From Bremia lactucae (Eukaryota > Oomycota > Peronosporomycetes > Peronosporales > Peronosporaceae): a stretch of 64,000 nt of DNA. The position numbers were made by a program, and so were the translations under genes. Positions 20,037 through 31,677 of the stretch are shown piece by piece. Numbering within the stretch: the stretch's first letter is position 1; each line of letters opens with the position of its first letter. The notes beneath the pieces were generated by a model. That model did not search any database and was not told where the DNA came from. It saw only the letters and a list, made by a program, of their open reading frames with translations. The stretch covers positions 8,923,707 through 8,987,706 of the forward strand of contig NC_090610.1 of the NCBI RefSeq assembly GCF_004359215.1, in the 5' to 3' direction.

Positions 20037-20700
20037 TGTAACAAAGTGTACCAATACATAAGTATGATTTCCTATAAGAGAAATACTAAATATTGTCTTC
20101 TATGAGAGGAAATACTAAATATTGTTCCTATGAGAGGAAATACTAAATATTGTTTCCTATGAGAGGAAATACTAAATATTGTTTCCTATGAGAGGAAATA
20201 ATAAATATTGTTTCCTATGAGAGGAAAAACTAAAAATTGTTTCCTATGAGAGGAAATACTAAAAATGATAGTACAAAAGTATTACCTTTATCAATTTTAA
20301 CTTAAATAGTTCCAATAATTCCTAATTTGATACTATTGATGCAATAAGACATTAGCTCTATTGATTGGTTAATTTAAGTCTAAACCAACTCCGCCAATCG
20401 TTGTAAGACACGATTGTGCGGTGCGCAAGGAGGTGCCATACTTAGTTTGATATTATTATAATAAGTTCGGTAGTAGATAGAAGATCGTTACGTAGGAAAC
20501 TAATTATATCAATGAAGTTTTACTTTTCCCTAATTCTAATCCATTTAATTCATTTTGGTAGCAAGAGATCCTTAACTTCCTAGAAACCTTCCTCTGTCCC
20601 CCTGTGTACTTGTAGTTTTGAGGCACCTAACCTTCACTATAATTAGTGTAAGGTCAACTAGTACTTACTAGTACTAGTGAAGGGTGCCTTGTGCGTAGTC
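20037..20700 (+). repeat. 5' LTR of chromovirus copy C, with an internal palindromic array
   Basis: Begins TGTAACAAAGTGTACC, matching by eye the start of the LTR ending at 27646 (read on the minus strand). The middle and 3' parts also align, in the same orientation, with the LTR at 41459-41903 read on the minus strand. It lies directly upstream of a plus-strand gag, so this is the proper 5' LTR. The 3' border is blurred: a 13-bp inverted pair (about 20621-20640 and 20685-20698) sits there. Confidence 0.7.
20068..20268 (+). repeat. Seven tandem 28-29 bp palindromic units inside the LTR
   Basis: Units start at 20068, 20096, 20125, 20153, 20182, 20211 and 20240. The consensus contains TTTCCT-atgag-AGGAAA, an inverted repeat able to form a stem with a 5-base loop, followed by tactaaatattg. 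There are no spacers between units. Related LTRs hold about two such units (27551-27612) or one (60870-60905). Confidence 0.9.
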
Positions 20701-20731
20701 CGTTTAGCGACGTACGCACGTTCCACCCAAC

Positions 20732-21440
20732 ATGGACATTTTGGATGAAGAAGGAGGAAGCTTTGCAGCCCTTCAAGAAGGTAATCACGCCACACGTGAA
20801 GGTTTACTCCTTTGAGAGACTTTGAATGTAGAGCGATCGAACGAATGAGTTCGGTCGTTGGCGGGCCAGTCGTTAGCGCATGCTGCACACTCTGGGAAGA
20901 TATGAACAGGTTGCGACCATAGCCGAGTTCATACAACACCAATTTGACGCGGCCCGCGAGATAGTAGTCTTGCTTCACCAGCAAGGCTATCAACACGCGG
21001 AAGTGTTGTGAGAGAACAGGGTGCTCAATTTGAATGTTGAGACAGCACTATGTAAATACTGCAAACGTGCAGACGCTTCCGCAACGATCCGAAAGCTTAA
21101 AGATCGAAATCATTAAGTTTAAGGCAGTCGAAGGCGGCTCCCTTTCTGATGGTTCGTCGAGCTAGTCGACGCCATAGAATCACGTCGTGTAAGTGATGAG
21201 GCGATCCTTTAATTATATAATTGCTGTTGCCGAAAGTGAATTTTGGCATGTTCAACTTAGCCGGACGTGCCGAATCTTTGGCCTTGGGGCTCAATCTTCA
21301 CGATCCATTGGTCTTTGGGTCGTATGAGGTCTTACAGACCCGGCCCAGACAAACATTTGATCCACCACATGCCGCATTCAAAGCTCGAGCCAAGCCCCTG
21401 CATTTCAAGCAACTTGATTCTGGTGTAGCATGATGATTGA
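20732..21440 (+). pseudogene. Gag remnant of copy C
   Basis: Starts at an ATG whose context matches the gag start of copy B (41408, minus strand): both encode MDI followed by an acidic stretch. In-frame stops occur within 30 codons. Around 21290-21410 the frame encodes HDPLVFGSYEVLQTR, clearly related to RDPFVFGSLEAFKAR of copy B (40919, minus strand). Confidence 0.7.
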
Positions 21441-22084
21441 TGAACCGTAGCTAAGTGTTGCATTGCCTTAAATTAGTGATTCAGGGCGTGACATTCACGC
21501 TTATGCCCAACATACACGATACCTGTTCAATATATCGTTAGTCATTTAATTGATGAACAAACACAGATAACTGTTCTCTTGCGTGCAGTGAGATAGTTGT
21601 GGTGGGCGCTGAACTTATTCAAGGTCTTGAAGACAGACCTGTTAAGACCCACCTGTTCCGGCTAGAATTAGAGTCGCTCGACCAAGCGATCTCTATAGCG
21701 GGATAGAAGGCGTTTAGCCTGAAAAAGGCTTTCGTCCGCTCGGGTCCATATCGTCCACCGAGACGACACGAAAATGGAGGTCCAGAACCCATGATACTTT
21801 GTATGTAGAGCGAGAAACCTCGCTTGCAAGATACAAACGGTTACAAAAATGTAATCATTGTCAAAGACGGGCCAATACGCCTATAAGTGTAGTGCCCCAC
21901 GGCCAGTCCTAAAAACACTGATCGACCTCTCACTAGGAACAGCGGAGGACGCGGATCGTCAAAAAAAGGTCGAGGTCAGTAGGTGCGGAGCGACCTACTG
22001 ATCTAGCACCGTCAAAAGAGTTTGCAGTCCTTTAAGAGAAAGCTGCACCTTAGACTCAAACATTGTGTATAACTGCCCCAGGGG

Positions 22085-22430
22085 ATGAGGTTAACCTCAT
22101 CACCCTAAAAATAAAAGTGTCAGATAAGTTGCCATTTAAGTCCCTAGTTGATTGTGGGGACTTGAAATTTTTTCTTAGACGTTAATCGCTAGAAGATCGC
22201 AGACTCAAACTTTTTGAGCGCGATATCCCTCTAACGAGGATGACAGTACGCCTAGCAACAAGCGCATCTGAAACAGTTAAGAAAGGTGTGGTTAGTATCC
22301 AATACACGTTAAAGGTTAAAGAGTACGATGATGATTTCATCGTACTAGATTTGGATGACAAATTTGGTCTCATCCTTGAATTACCATGGTCAGAAAGTAC
22401 GAGCCATGTATAAATTGGCAGCATCAAGCC
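22085..22430 (+). pseudogene. Retroviral-type aspartic protease remnant of copy C
   Basis: Encodes SLVDCG followed by degenerate sequence, then FERDIPLTRMTVRLAT and YDDDFIVLDLDD, matching the intact frame of copy D at 55551. The catalytic triad reads D-C-G rather than the usual D-S/T-G. Stops are present. Confidence 0.7.
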
Positions 22431-23029
22431 GTGACGATGCCTGTCTCTTGTTCATCAAATGGTCAGCTAATAAACGTCTTAAAGCGTCCACAAGCCTGTG
22501 GATGTCCTACGAGTGAGTGCAATGGCCACACTTGTGAGTCGGTTGTTAGAATGACTGTACAAGACCTCAGTAAGAATACCCAATACACTGTGGAGTTAGA
22601 TCCTGATGGGCACAGGCAGCGTCGAAGTTCGATCACTCGAATAAGTTGAGTGGTACGAAACAAGGATGCTTGCTTGAAAAGCAACATCGAAGAAATTTTG
22701 AAACGCCCATCTATAAGAGACAGTGCGAAACTTCTAGATCGACTAGACAGACGATCGTAGAGGATCTCGCTGTGGAAGCGCACCATAACAAGAGGCAGTT
22801 GGAGAGGATACTCCCCAAATATTTTCTGTTGGAATAAGTTTTCGGAATCCTGTGGTCAAAGGTTCCCAGGTATCTTTGGAAATAAGTTCCAAAAAGTGGA
22901 TTGAGCCAAAAAATATCTTATCAAACAATGAATGAAGTGTAGGCGCTTCTATACTTGATCTAATAGCGCATCCGAAGTTAATTTCGGAGATAACTTAATT
23001 GCCAACGCTAAACCCGTAACGGTTCCTGC

Positions 23030-24660
23030 GTAATTTTGGTAGTGGAAAAGTCAAGCAGATCTGCATACTTGTCACAGATGACAACTACGTGGCCGATGTT
23101 CGGTCGGCAATAGTATTTTTTGAGAATGAACGGATTCTCAGTAACTTATCGAAGAACCAAAGTGTCCTCGATGAGAAGACTCGGATTGAACGATATACAT
23201 TCCAATTCTAGGAGTCACTGAAGAGAAACTCTCAATATAAAGATTTAATAGAAGTTAACGATGCTTTCTTGAATCAGTAGCGTGCGAGTTGACTGAGGAC
23301 AAAGGCATTCGACACGAAATCGACCTAATCCCAGGTTCGGAACACTGTGTCATGAAGCAATGGCCATTGCCTCGTGAACAAGTAATAGCGATCAATTAAT
23401 ACTTTGCCGAACGGTTAATATCGGGCCATATGAGTGAGTCAACCTCCCCACATAGCTGTCCGACCTTTTGTGTCCGTAAAGTAACAAGAGGATGGCGGAT
23501 AGTGCATGCATTCAATAAACTGAAACGCTGCAACAGTACCTACTCAAACGCCAATACCACGAAAAGACGTAATCATTGATGGTATGTCAAAGAGTACTAT
23601 CTTTTCGTCAATGGATCTGATTGGTAGATTCTATCAGGTCCTTACGCGTGAACATGATGTTCCGTTCACAGAAGTAAGCACCCCAAGCGGTATGCTCTAG
23701 TCATGCCACAGGGACTTAGTAATGTCACTGCGACATTCAGCAGATGTGTAACCAGTCTGCTGAGATCGGTGCGGGATGTTGCACCGAGCTAGTTTGATGA
23801 CGTCTTCGTTCATAGCAGAGACATGAACAAGTAGTCCGATGTTGAAGTTCATTGTACCCACGTCCGAAATGTCCTTACACTTATGCGTAAGCACAAGCTG
23901 TATGCAATTCTCAAGAAGTGTTTAATTGCTACAAGCAAAATAACACTTCTTTGGTGCATCGTGGGTAGACATGGTGTACGCCCGAATCCAAAAATCATCG
24001 AGGCGATCACCGATTAGCCTCTGTTAGTCGATGTAAAGGGCCTTGAAAAGTTTATCGGCTAAGCGACGTACTTGCACAAGTACTCACGCAATTATGCCGA
24101 AATGACGGACATCTTTCTTTTTTGTTGAAAAAAACGACAAGTGGTCATGGAACGCTGACTGTCAGAATTCCCTCAAGGCTATCAAGTAAAGGTAGATGCA
24201 ATCGCCAATCTTGGTGATTGCTGACCAAGACCGACCTTTTTCATGTGGTCTGTGACGACAGCAGTTTTGCAATCGGCTGTGCGTTGAATGCAATATGACA
24301 CAGACGGCGATGAGCGCGCCGACTGTTATCTACCGCGTCAGCTTGAACTAGGTGAGCGCAACTATCCAGTGCATGAATAAGGAACTCCTTGCCATGAAAT
24401 ACGCACTGACTTAGTTATGGGTCTACCTTTTGGAAGGTAGACCGTTCATTGTATACGCAAACCATGCATCTTTACGCACGGCCGTAAAAAGTCCACACAT
24501 CTCGCAAAGAACGGCGAGATGGTTGTTTTTCTTCGCGGACTTTGACTTTTCCGCGGAGTATAAACCAGGACGACTTAACGTCGGCGCTGGAACCATTGCC
24601 AGCATGATTTTAAGCCGGCTGCGCAAAGCAACAGTGAGCCAAATGCAACTTTTGCAACAA
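23030..24660 (+). pseudogene. Reverse transcriptase and RNase H remnant of copy C
   Basis: Recognisable RT blocks are VRKVTRGWRIVH, then SSMDLI...FYQV, then PQGLSNVTATFSR and FDDVFVHSR (the catalytic Y/F-x-DD box as FDDV). RNase H follows, with the closing block GRPFIVYANHASLR and a short tract before 24660. Multiple stops and shifts interrupt it. The RT would have copied the element RNA into DNA. Confidence 0.75.
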
Positions 24661-24829
24661 TAAGTGATCCGTCGTCAATATTACTCGACAACGTTAGGAA
24701 GGCGTATCAAAAAGAAAAAGCTCGTAAAGGGTTGATGGATACCTTAGAAATCTATCTTAACAATCCTTTAATGTCAAAATTGTATTGATCCTAACAGATC
24801 GATACGCAACACACAAAGGGCTACTGTAT

Positions 24830-26050
24830 TACAATGCCATTGCTGGTGACACACCTCGTGTCGTCATTCCCCCCATATTGATATGCATTTGCTCATCATG
24901 CATGAGTGCCACGATGCACCAACATGTGGTCATCGTGGACGTGAGAAGACCTATCTCACGATAAGCCGCGACTTCTACTGGCCACGCCAGTATGAGACCG
25001 CCCGCAAATACATACGTACTTGCAACGTTTGTCAACGAATGAAGCCCTGTGCTTCAACCCTGTTCCGGAAGAGTTGGTAGTCTGTATCCATGGCCTTCTT
25101 CTGCGAATTTCCTGGCGACAAGCATAACAACAATGGCATTCTTGTTTTTGTTGATCGTTTCAGCAGAATGGTACATCTTTCTGCAGTACCGAAGTCGATC
25201 ACAGCCAAAGACTGTGCTCGTGTTTTTTTTGACACGATATTTCGACTCCATGGGAAACCCCGAGAATTTGTCTAAGACCGAGACCCTTAGTTCACGGTGG
25301 ATTTTTGGCAAACTGTGTCCAAATCACTTGGAACACAGTTTAATTGTCAACTTCTGACCATCATGAAACAGATAACCAGACGGAGCGGGCAGACGAGATA
25401 CTTCGCGGATACGTCCACTCTTTTAAGACCAGGAGCGAGTTTTTGCCGATGGAATAATTTGCCATTAACAATTCAGTGCATGCTTCTACGAAGCATCCTC
25501 CATTTTCTGTGAATGACTTACGCCACCCACCTATATTCACCAGATTTGAGAGTGACTCTTATTCAGGGGGAGGAACTTGATTGAGCAGAGAACCTGCTAG
25601 CTTTTTCTCATCACGAGTTGGCACAAATGTCAGCGCGAAGGATACCAATGTAGATATAATTAACATTGAAGTGGACGAACTCAGTAATAACAAAAATGCC
25701 GTTACTGTTTGACAACGATGCTGAAAGCCTCAGCATCGAAAACAGTTCTATTTATGAGAACGATAATACTCTCAATACTGAAGAATAATCTCGCCGCAGT
25801 GCGAGCCGGTCGCACTGAGTCAGCAGGTCATTTTCTGCTGGCTAGAGAAGCAGTGGTCCATTTCGTACAGGACTTCATGCGGTGGACCGACAGAAACGGA
25901 ACTCTGACAGATATGAAAGAGCAAACATACTTTCAGTTTAAGTAAATGACCTAGTCGTACGTTTTACAGTATGCCTCCTAAAGCTATAGTGACGAATAAA
26001 GGCAGTAATAAATCACTGCCCAGGTATATCGGCCCGTTACGTGTACAACA
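24830..26050 (+). pseudogene. Integrase remnant of copy C with GPY/F module
   Basis: An H-x4-H...C-x2-C zinc-binding region is present (HLLIMHECHDAP...CNVCQRMK). Core-domain blocks such as GILVFVDRFSRMVHL and FRLHGKP follow, then ADEILRGYVHSF and a GPY/F module reading LPRYIGPLRV. Frame changes separate the blocks. Confidence 0.75.
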
Positions 26051-26472
26051 CGCCAAGGCAATGCGTACACGATCGAGCTGCCTCGTAGGATGCGAAAGCA
26101 TCCTACGTTTTGTGTTGGGTGTCTCCTCCCGTACCATAAGTACGAGGCTTCTTTCGATTCCGGATTACACCGGAACGTTCATGGGCATCTGCCAAAGCCT
26201 GATGGTTCCGAGCCAAAGACTTATTGTCTCGGAACAGAGTCTGATTCTCTTGAACCAGACGAAACACTCTTCTATCCGAGGAAGAGATCTTCTGACGAGC
26301 TGTCACCAGCTCGTTTCGAAGGGACTGATGTGTCCTTTCGATCGCAGGTTGATCGTTCGCAATCTGCGCACGATCTCCCACCTGGCCACGAGAAACATTA
26401 TCAACTGTCACCGCTAACTCGCGGCGACAAATTCGCTCTCGATCAAGATCTCCTATAAATCAGAAAGGGCGT

Positions 26473-26515
26473 GATTCGCGCCATGTGCCAGCCGCCGAAC
26501 AACGAAGTGTTGCTT
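26473..26515 (+). repeat. 43-bp patch of element A gag inside copy C
   Basis: Matches the reverse complement of 459-501 with one mismatch, although copy C and element A are otherwise hard to align at DNA level. The patch encodes IRAMCQPPNNEVLL in one frame. It is absent at the matching place of copy D (about 60060-60170). Confidence 0.8.
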
Positions 26516-26639
26516 CCACTAAAACCATCTTAGCTGGTCGGCCGTTCGAGCTAGCCTTTGACCCAAATCACGATGTTGATTCGGCCAAGTCAAACGAGGC
26601 GAACCCGATCTTTCCTCCTCCTCCACATTAATGAATGAA

Positions 26640-26900
26640 TTCAGGTGGTGAGAAGCGCCTTTTTGTTGAAAGTTTCTTATACCACCGTGTGTCAAAGGGG
26701 GGGGGGTCAAAGAGTTATCTTGTTTGTTGGCGGGGTATTCACCCTCATATGGTAGTTGAAAACCTCGTTTTTACTGATGTTGAACGTTCCGGGTCTCGTC
26801 TTGCAACGACGAGACCCATCTTTCTCAGCAGAAGGACCATCGAAGAACGAGCGTTTCCCGCGCTCGTAAAAGTATTGGAGGATCGCAAAACTTGACGCAT
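26640..26900 (+). pseudogene. Chromodomain remnant of copy C
   Basis: Reads EKRLFVESFL..HR..KGG...YLVCWRG...P, then VENL, the spacing of the integrase-linked chromodomain. Homologous copies lie at 32138-32330 and about 60190-60320. In chromoviruses this domain guides insertion toward marked chromatin. A G run at 26699-26707 may mark a frameshift. Confidence 0.7.
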
Positions 26901-27330
26901 CCTCGTAAGAGATGAGAGTCCTTCAAGGGGATATTTGAGGGAAATGTTTCCTTAGGGGCATGACATGCACCCTTGAAATAGCATGGGCATGAGTCATCCC
27001 AAGAGAGGCAAAAAATACCTGCCTCTATACTCAAACGGTGCTTATAGCGTGCACCGTCTAAGGTCCGTTTCTCGAACCGTTCGCGGAAAGCATTTAGATT
27101 GTCAAGCCAGACCTCACGGCCTATTTTTTTTACTATCTGTACAAAGACTGTCTAAGCTTGAAGCAAAGGTTTGATATCTTCGTCCGTTTGGAAGAGTTCC
27201 ACCGATGCCGGAAAGGCATCGATGAAGATTTCCATTTCGTCTTCACTAGGTTTGTGAAGTTAAATAACGAAATATGATATCGTTCGTTGGTCATACCAGA
27301 CCAACGAATCAGGGTATCCTTAGCGGGTAA
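26901..27330 (+). other. 3' untranslated part of copy C
   Basis: Aligns loosely with the sequence after the chromodomain of copy E (32340-32620). No coding content is supported. It leads into a reversed LTR. Confidence 0.45.
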
Positions 27331-27646
27331 TTAAGGCCACGTAAAGATCTTCTATCTGCTACTGAGCTTATTGTATTAATATCTAACGAAATATGGCGCT
27401 TCCTTGCGCACCGCTCAATTGTATCTTTTAGCGATTGGCGGAGTCGATTTAGACTGAAATCAACCAATCAAAGGAGTTTATGTCTTATTGCATCTATATT
27501 ATCCGATTTGGGAAATTGGAAGTATTTAAGTCACAATTATTCAAGATAATAATTTAAATTTGTTTATTTATTTTCTCTCATGGAAAATAGTATTTAGTTT
27601 TCCTCATATAGGAAATATTACTTATGAAACGGGACACCCCGTTACA
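27331..27646 (-). repeat. Truncated LTR in reversed orientation after copy C
   Basis: On the minus strand it starts TGTAACGGGGTGTCCC at 27646 and aligns with the 5' LTR at 20037, but in opposite orientation to the pol region of copy C. It lacks the last 250 or so bases of the family LTR. It is either a separate insertion or the product of an inversion. Confidence 0.7.
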
Positions 27647-27651
27647 TCAAC

Positions 27652-28710
27652 ACTTCCGAGCTTAACTAACATACACAATAGTGACTGATATAAGGTGATA
27701 GGAAATTCTATCCTGTATTTTCCTGTAATTTTTGCAATATTCGTTTTAATCAAAATACCGATTGAATCCTCATTAGTTGATTTTGACCATAATAAAGATG
27801 ACGATGAGGCCGCAAAGCTGGCAGATGCACGGATCAGTGCAGCTGCTGGTGATGCAAAGGTTTCAGCAGACGCTTAGCGTCTGCTGCGAGTAATAGGTGA
27901 CTGGAGCATGTCATCTGTTGATGACATTGCAGGTGACGGTGACAAGTCACTTTCTACACCAATTGAAGGTGACTGGACCAAGTAACCTGCATCGCCCGAC
28001 TCAGTATCTACTGTAAAGGCCGCCGTATCATCCGGGGCCAACTCCGTGAAGCCTTTGGCCTCTAACGTGACATTAAGAGACGAGGTGACAGGGTTGTTCG
28101 ACTCGTCGGACCTCTTTTGTTGAGAGTCATTATTAGATGACTCCGTGGGCGATGACCACTCTGGTAACGTTAGTATGCTACCTAGGAACTAAGTGGTTGC
28201 GAAGGAAGAGTGCTGCTAATGGTGCTATTTGCATCAGCATGAATGGAGTGATTCTAGGGGTCGTTCCCAGGGTCAACAGGAGAGGGGCCGCAAAACGTTG
28301 CGGTTCGCTCCTGAAAAGAAGGAAATTAAATATATTTATGCGTTTATCTTTTCTTTAATTTCAAACCCTTCTATTACCTTTCGTAGCTAAAGCCCCTTAG
28401 CTACTTAGCAGTAAGCTACTATCCAAGTTCATTGGGCCATTCCGTGTAGCATCGCAGAGGCAATGCGTACACAAAAAATCGCCACGTAGGATGCTAACCA
28501 TCCTATGTTTTACGTTGGCCGGCTCCGCCCGTACCATCAGTACGCGATTTCTTCCGAAAACGAATTTGACCAACCTTTCAAGAATCGCTAAAAGGTTCTT
28601 GTGGTCACGAACCAGATTTTCATGCTGAAGCCGAACATTCTCATGTCGGATCCGAAGATCCTTCAAACCCAGATGAGCTGACGACAGCTCATCACAAAGA
28701 GCGTGAAACT
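27652..28710 (+). mobile_element. Left part of chromovirus copy E
   Basis: The 27690-28130 part has an open but stop-interrupted frame rich in Ala, Asp and Ser (EAAKLADARISAAAGDAK), which recurs at 61078-61160. From about 28410 the sequence aligns with copy C: the GPY/F module reads KLLSKFIGPFRVA at about 28409-28450. The element is broken at 28710 by copia element G and resumes at 31885. Confidence 0.6.
27864..27886 (+). other. Hairpin, 10-bp perfect stem (copy 1)
   Basis: CAGCAGACGC, loop TTA, GCGTCTGCTG. It lies 218 bp from the terminus of the LTR ending at 27646. The same spacing and structure recur at 61138-61161 with a compensated base pair. Confidence 0.75.
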
Positions 28711-28915
28711 TGTAACGGATGGTGAGCCATCATCTGATGAAGAAGCAATTGCCATGGCTCATATGTGTGCTGGATATTGAAACTGTACGAAGCTCTCTTT
28801 CTTCCAGAAGTGATTTCAAGAAGATTTGTACAAGGCAATGGATAATGATGACTAACAGAAGTAGGTTTGACATAGTTTGATAAGTTAAATTCACTTTTAT
28901 TTATTCAATCCAGCA
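28711..28915 (+). repeat. 5' LTR of copia element G
   Basis: 205 bp starting TGTAACGGATGGTGAGC, about 88% identical by eye to the LTR at 31678-31884. The two mark the limits of one element. Confidence 0.88.
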
Positions 28916-29287
28916 AGCAACTATTAGCCAAGCCTCTGCAACCTATTATAGGTCATGAGCCCAAGAGCTATGCTATACAGAATGATAGTCTCGCGGACGA
29001 GAATTGCTACTTGTGGGAGTTTGGCGTTCGCATGACGCTCGCAAGGAAGGAGCTGCTTGACCATATCGCAGTCAAGCCAGATGGCATGACGGAGCAGGCG
29101 ACTGTAGAGTGGAAGACCGCCATTTTTTAAGGCGTTTGCTATCATTGCAAGGTTTCTTAGTCCGGTGTTCCAGCCAATGATTCGGAATGCGACGAGTGCC
29201 GCGCATGCTTAAAATATCCTGCACAATTTCCACGTCAAGCGCGGTCTGCACAATCGTGTCCAGCTTCGCAAACAGCTACATGATTTT

Positions 29288-29785
29288 GTGATGACTCCTG
29301 GCGACAACATGATGGGACACTTTATCAATTTTGATGATTTGTGCACTCGGCTTGCCTCGGTAGGTGACGAGGTCTCGGAAGATGAGAAGTTGATTATTTT
29401 TCTCGGCCCTTGTCGCCGGGGTATGATACGATTGTCCGGATTATTGAAGCGCGAGAGCATGTGGATTTGTGTGAGGCGAAGGAGATGTTTCGTCGCGAGT
29501 GCAACACAATGCTCAAAAAGGAAAAGCAAGAGTCTGCGTTTAAGGATATTGCATCGAGAGGACAGCTACGAGGACGCAGGGATGTTTCGCGTGGGTATCG
29601 CATCAGCTATAACTGACAAAGAGAAGCGTCGTCGAAAGCATCAAGAAAACCGAGGGCACCAATATGCGCGTAGGTTCACCGGTCGATGCTACGAATGCGA
29701 TGAATTTGGTCACAAGCGTGACCAGTGTCCAAAGCAGAGAGACGCATCAAAATCATATGTGTTTTCGGTTGCAAGTGATGGGTAA
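29288..29785 (+). pseudogene. Gag remnant of copia element G
   Basis: Two overlapping frames share the coding content, with a shift near 29410. Together they give a capsid segment, a basic linker and the zinc knuckle CYECDEFGHKRDQC. Confidence 0.75.
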
Positions 29786-30129
29786 ATGGCTGCTTGGTAG
29801 TGGAGCTAGCTTTCACATGACATTTGATCGAGATGACTTCTGCACCCTTCAGTCGGTACGAGATAATCTCGAAGTGTTTGTGGCTAGTAATGATTGCTTG
29901 CCTCTGCGTGGTACTGGTTCAGTTAATTTAATACTTGAGAGTGGCAGGACAGCGATTGTCAACAATGTGTTCTTCATTCCGGGCTTCTACTATCTGGGTC
30001 GGCGCTTGCAGCGCGTGGAGCAGAAGTTCATGAAGATGAGATGTGCTCAATTTCATTTGAAGGTGAAGACTTGGGAAACGTTCGATGAAGCTTTATATTC
30101 TGAGCTCAGCGAGCTCTACCAAGTCCAAC

Positions 30130-30690
30130 AGTGATGAAGCAAATATGGCCACGACTTCCAAAGGTGATACAATGTTATGCCATGCCTCGAACCATACTTG
30201 GGACGCTTTAGTTCGTCCACATGGTGCTCGAGTAATTGGTTGCAAGTGGGTGTTTGATGTCAAACGCGATGCTGATGGGAATATTGTCCGGTACAAAGCG
30301 TGTCTGGTAGCCCAAGGTTTTCGTCAAGATTTTGTTAGGAGACATATTTGCCGGTAGCAAGTGCGTACGTTCCTGTCTATATGCTGCCAGTGCGGCTACG
30401 CGATTCGTCAACTTGACGTGAAAACTGCTTTTCGTAATGGCAAGTTGGATGAGCAAGTTTACATGCACCCACCAGAAGTAACCTGTATGCAAGAAAACAC
30501 AGTATGCAAGCTACGCCGTAATTTGTATGGGCTGAAGCAAGCGGCTGCTGAATGGCATAAAATAATTTACATGGGGTTAAAAGCGTCAGGGTTCAAGCCG
30601 TGCATCGCCGACCCGTGTGTTTTTGTTTGCCAATTGTCTGGAAAGAATATGGTGTACGTTGTGCTCTACGGGTGTGTGTGGTTGTGAGAG
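30130..30690 (+). pseudogene. Reverse transcriptase remnant of copia element G
   Basis: Encodes the copia RT opening ([19 protein letters not shown]), the second block (QLDVKTAFRNGKLDEQVYM) and YGLKQAAAEWHK. The frame shifts near 30355 and the YVDD motif is destroyed near 30665. Confidence 0.8.
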
Positions 30691-30989
30691 CAATTTATAA
30701 GCTACCGCATTTAAAAAATTGACAACAAACCGAAAACCTATCAAGTTAGCACTCTCAAAGCACATCAAAATTAAAGTTCTCGGTAATATTCGGTTTAAGC
30801 TTGGCGTTGAAGTTGATTACAATCGCGAGCATTAATTGCTTTACTTTTGTCAGTCGCAGTTTATCGACAGACTTTTTTAACGGTTTGGTCAGAACTCACT
30901 CAGCGTTTCCTAGCAGCAACCCGTATATTTTGGTCAGAACCTGAGTGAATTTGATGGCGGTGAAAAGGCAGACAGCAAAACGTTTCGTG

Positions 30990-31387
30990 AATTAATTGGG
31001 TCCTTACTCTATATTGCTGGTGCGTCACGCTCCGACATTTGTGTGTCAATTTGTGGATCGTCGTAGTACTTTGAGTCGCCAACCTAAGCACACGTGAAAG
31101 CTGCAGTACGTGTGCTTCATTATCTCATGTGCACAATCATTCTTGGTATATGTTACAAGCGTGGAGACATTAAACCAATTGTGCTCGCTACATTTGCCGA
31201 TGCAAGTAGGGGAAGCGATTTGTCTACACGTCGATCGGTATCGGGGATGCTCGTGACTCTCTGCGGTGCTCCTGTTATCGACAAGTCAAAGCGACAGAGG
31301 ACTGTTGCTCTCGTCTCTGCCGAAACCGAGTATACGGCTCTGTCTCTAGCCGCACAAGAAACAATGTGGCTTCGTCATATACTTTAA
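30990..31387 (+). pseudogene. RNase H remnant of copia element G
   Basis: From 31094 the frame contains VRVLHYL, FADASRGSD, STRRSVSGM and SAETEYTALSLAAQE, the usual copia C-terminal RNase H series. Confidence 0.8.
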
Positions 31388-31677
31388 AAGCTTGGCGCGA
31401 CTCAGCTGCCTGCGACCATCATGAACGTTGAAAACCAAGCCGCAATATCAATGGCAGAACATGCTGGTTATAAGTCGGTCGCGTGCGAAGCATTATAACT
31501 TGCGCTAACATTTTGTTCGGGATGCAGTTTAAGACGGTGTGCTAAAGATGAAGTATGTGCCTACTGCTCTACAACTTGCACACTACATGACGAAGTCACT
31601 ATTTACGCCACAAATCATCAAGCTTGTCAAGCTTAGTGGAATTGTTGAAGGCTTAGGGATCTGCAATTGAGGGGGAG

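Larger units (their letters stand above)
20701..26900 (+). mobile_element. Chromovirus copy C (Ty3/gypsy with chromodomain), degenerate internal region
   Basis: Order along the plus strand: gag from about 20732, protease near 22090-22420, reverse transcriptase about 23030-24060, RNase H about 24100-24660, integrase zinc-binding region about 24830-25080, integrase core about 25080-25600, GPY/F module about 26000-26045, and chromodomain about 26640-26790. This is the Metaviridae chromovirus order. Stops and frameshifts occur throughout, so it is inactive. It shares its layout with copy D (55466-60435) and is the more complete at the 5' side. Confidence 0.85.

Noticed and set aside
20068..20268. 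CRISPR-like array of 29-bp repeats
   Set aside because: Units are directly adjacent with no spacers, and the sequence is eukaryotic and inside an LTR.
22182..22427. Separate small minus-strand gene
   Set aside because: Antisense to the protease remnant of copy C; the same pattern repeats opposite copy D at 55889-56080.
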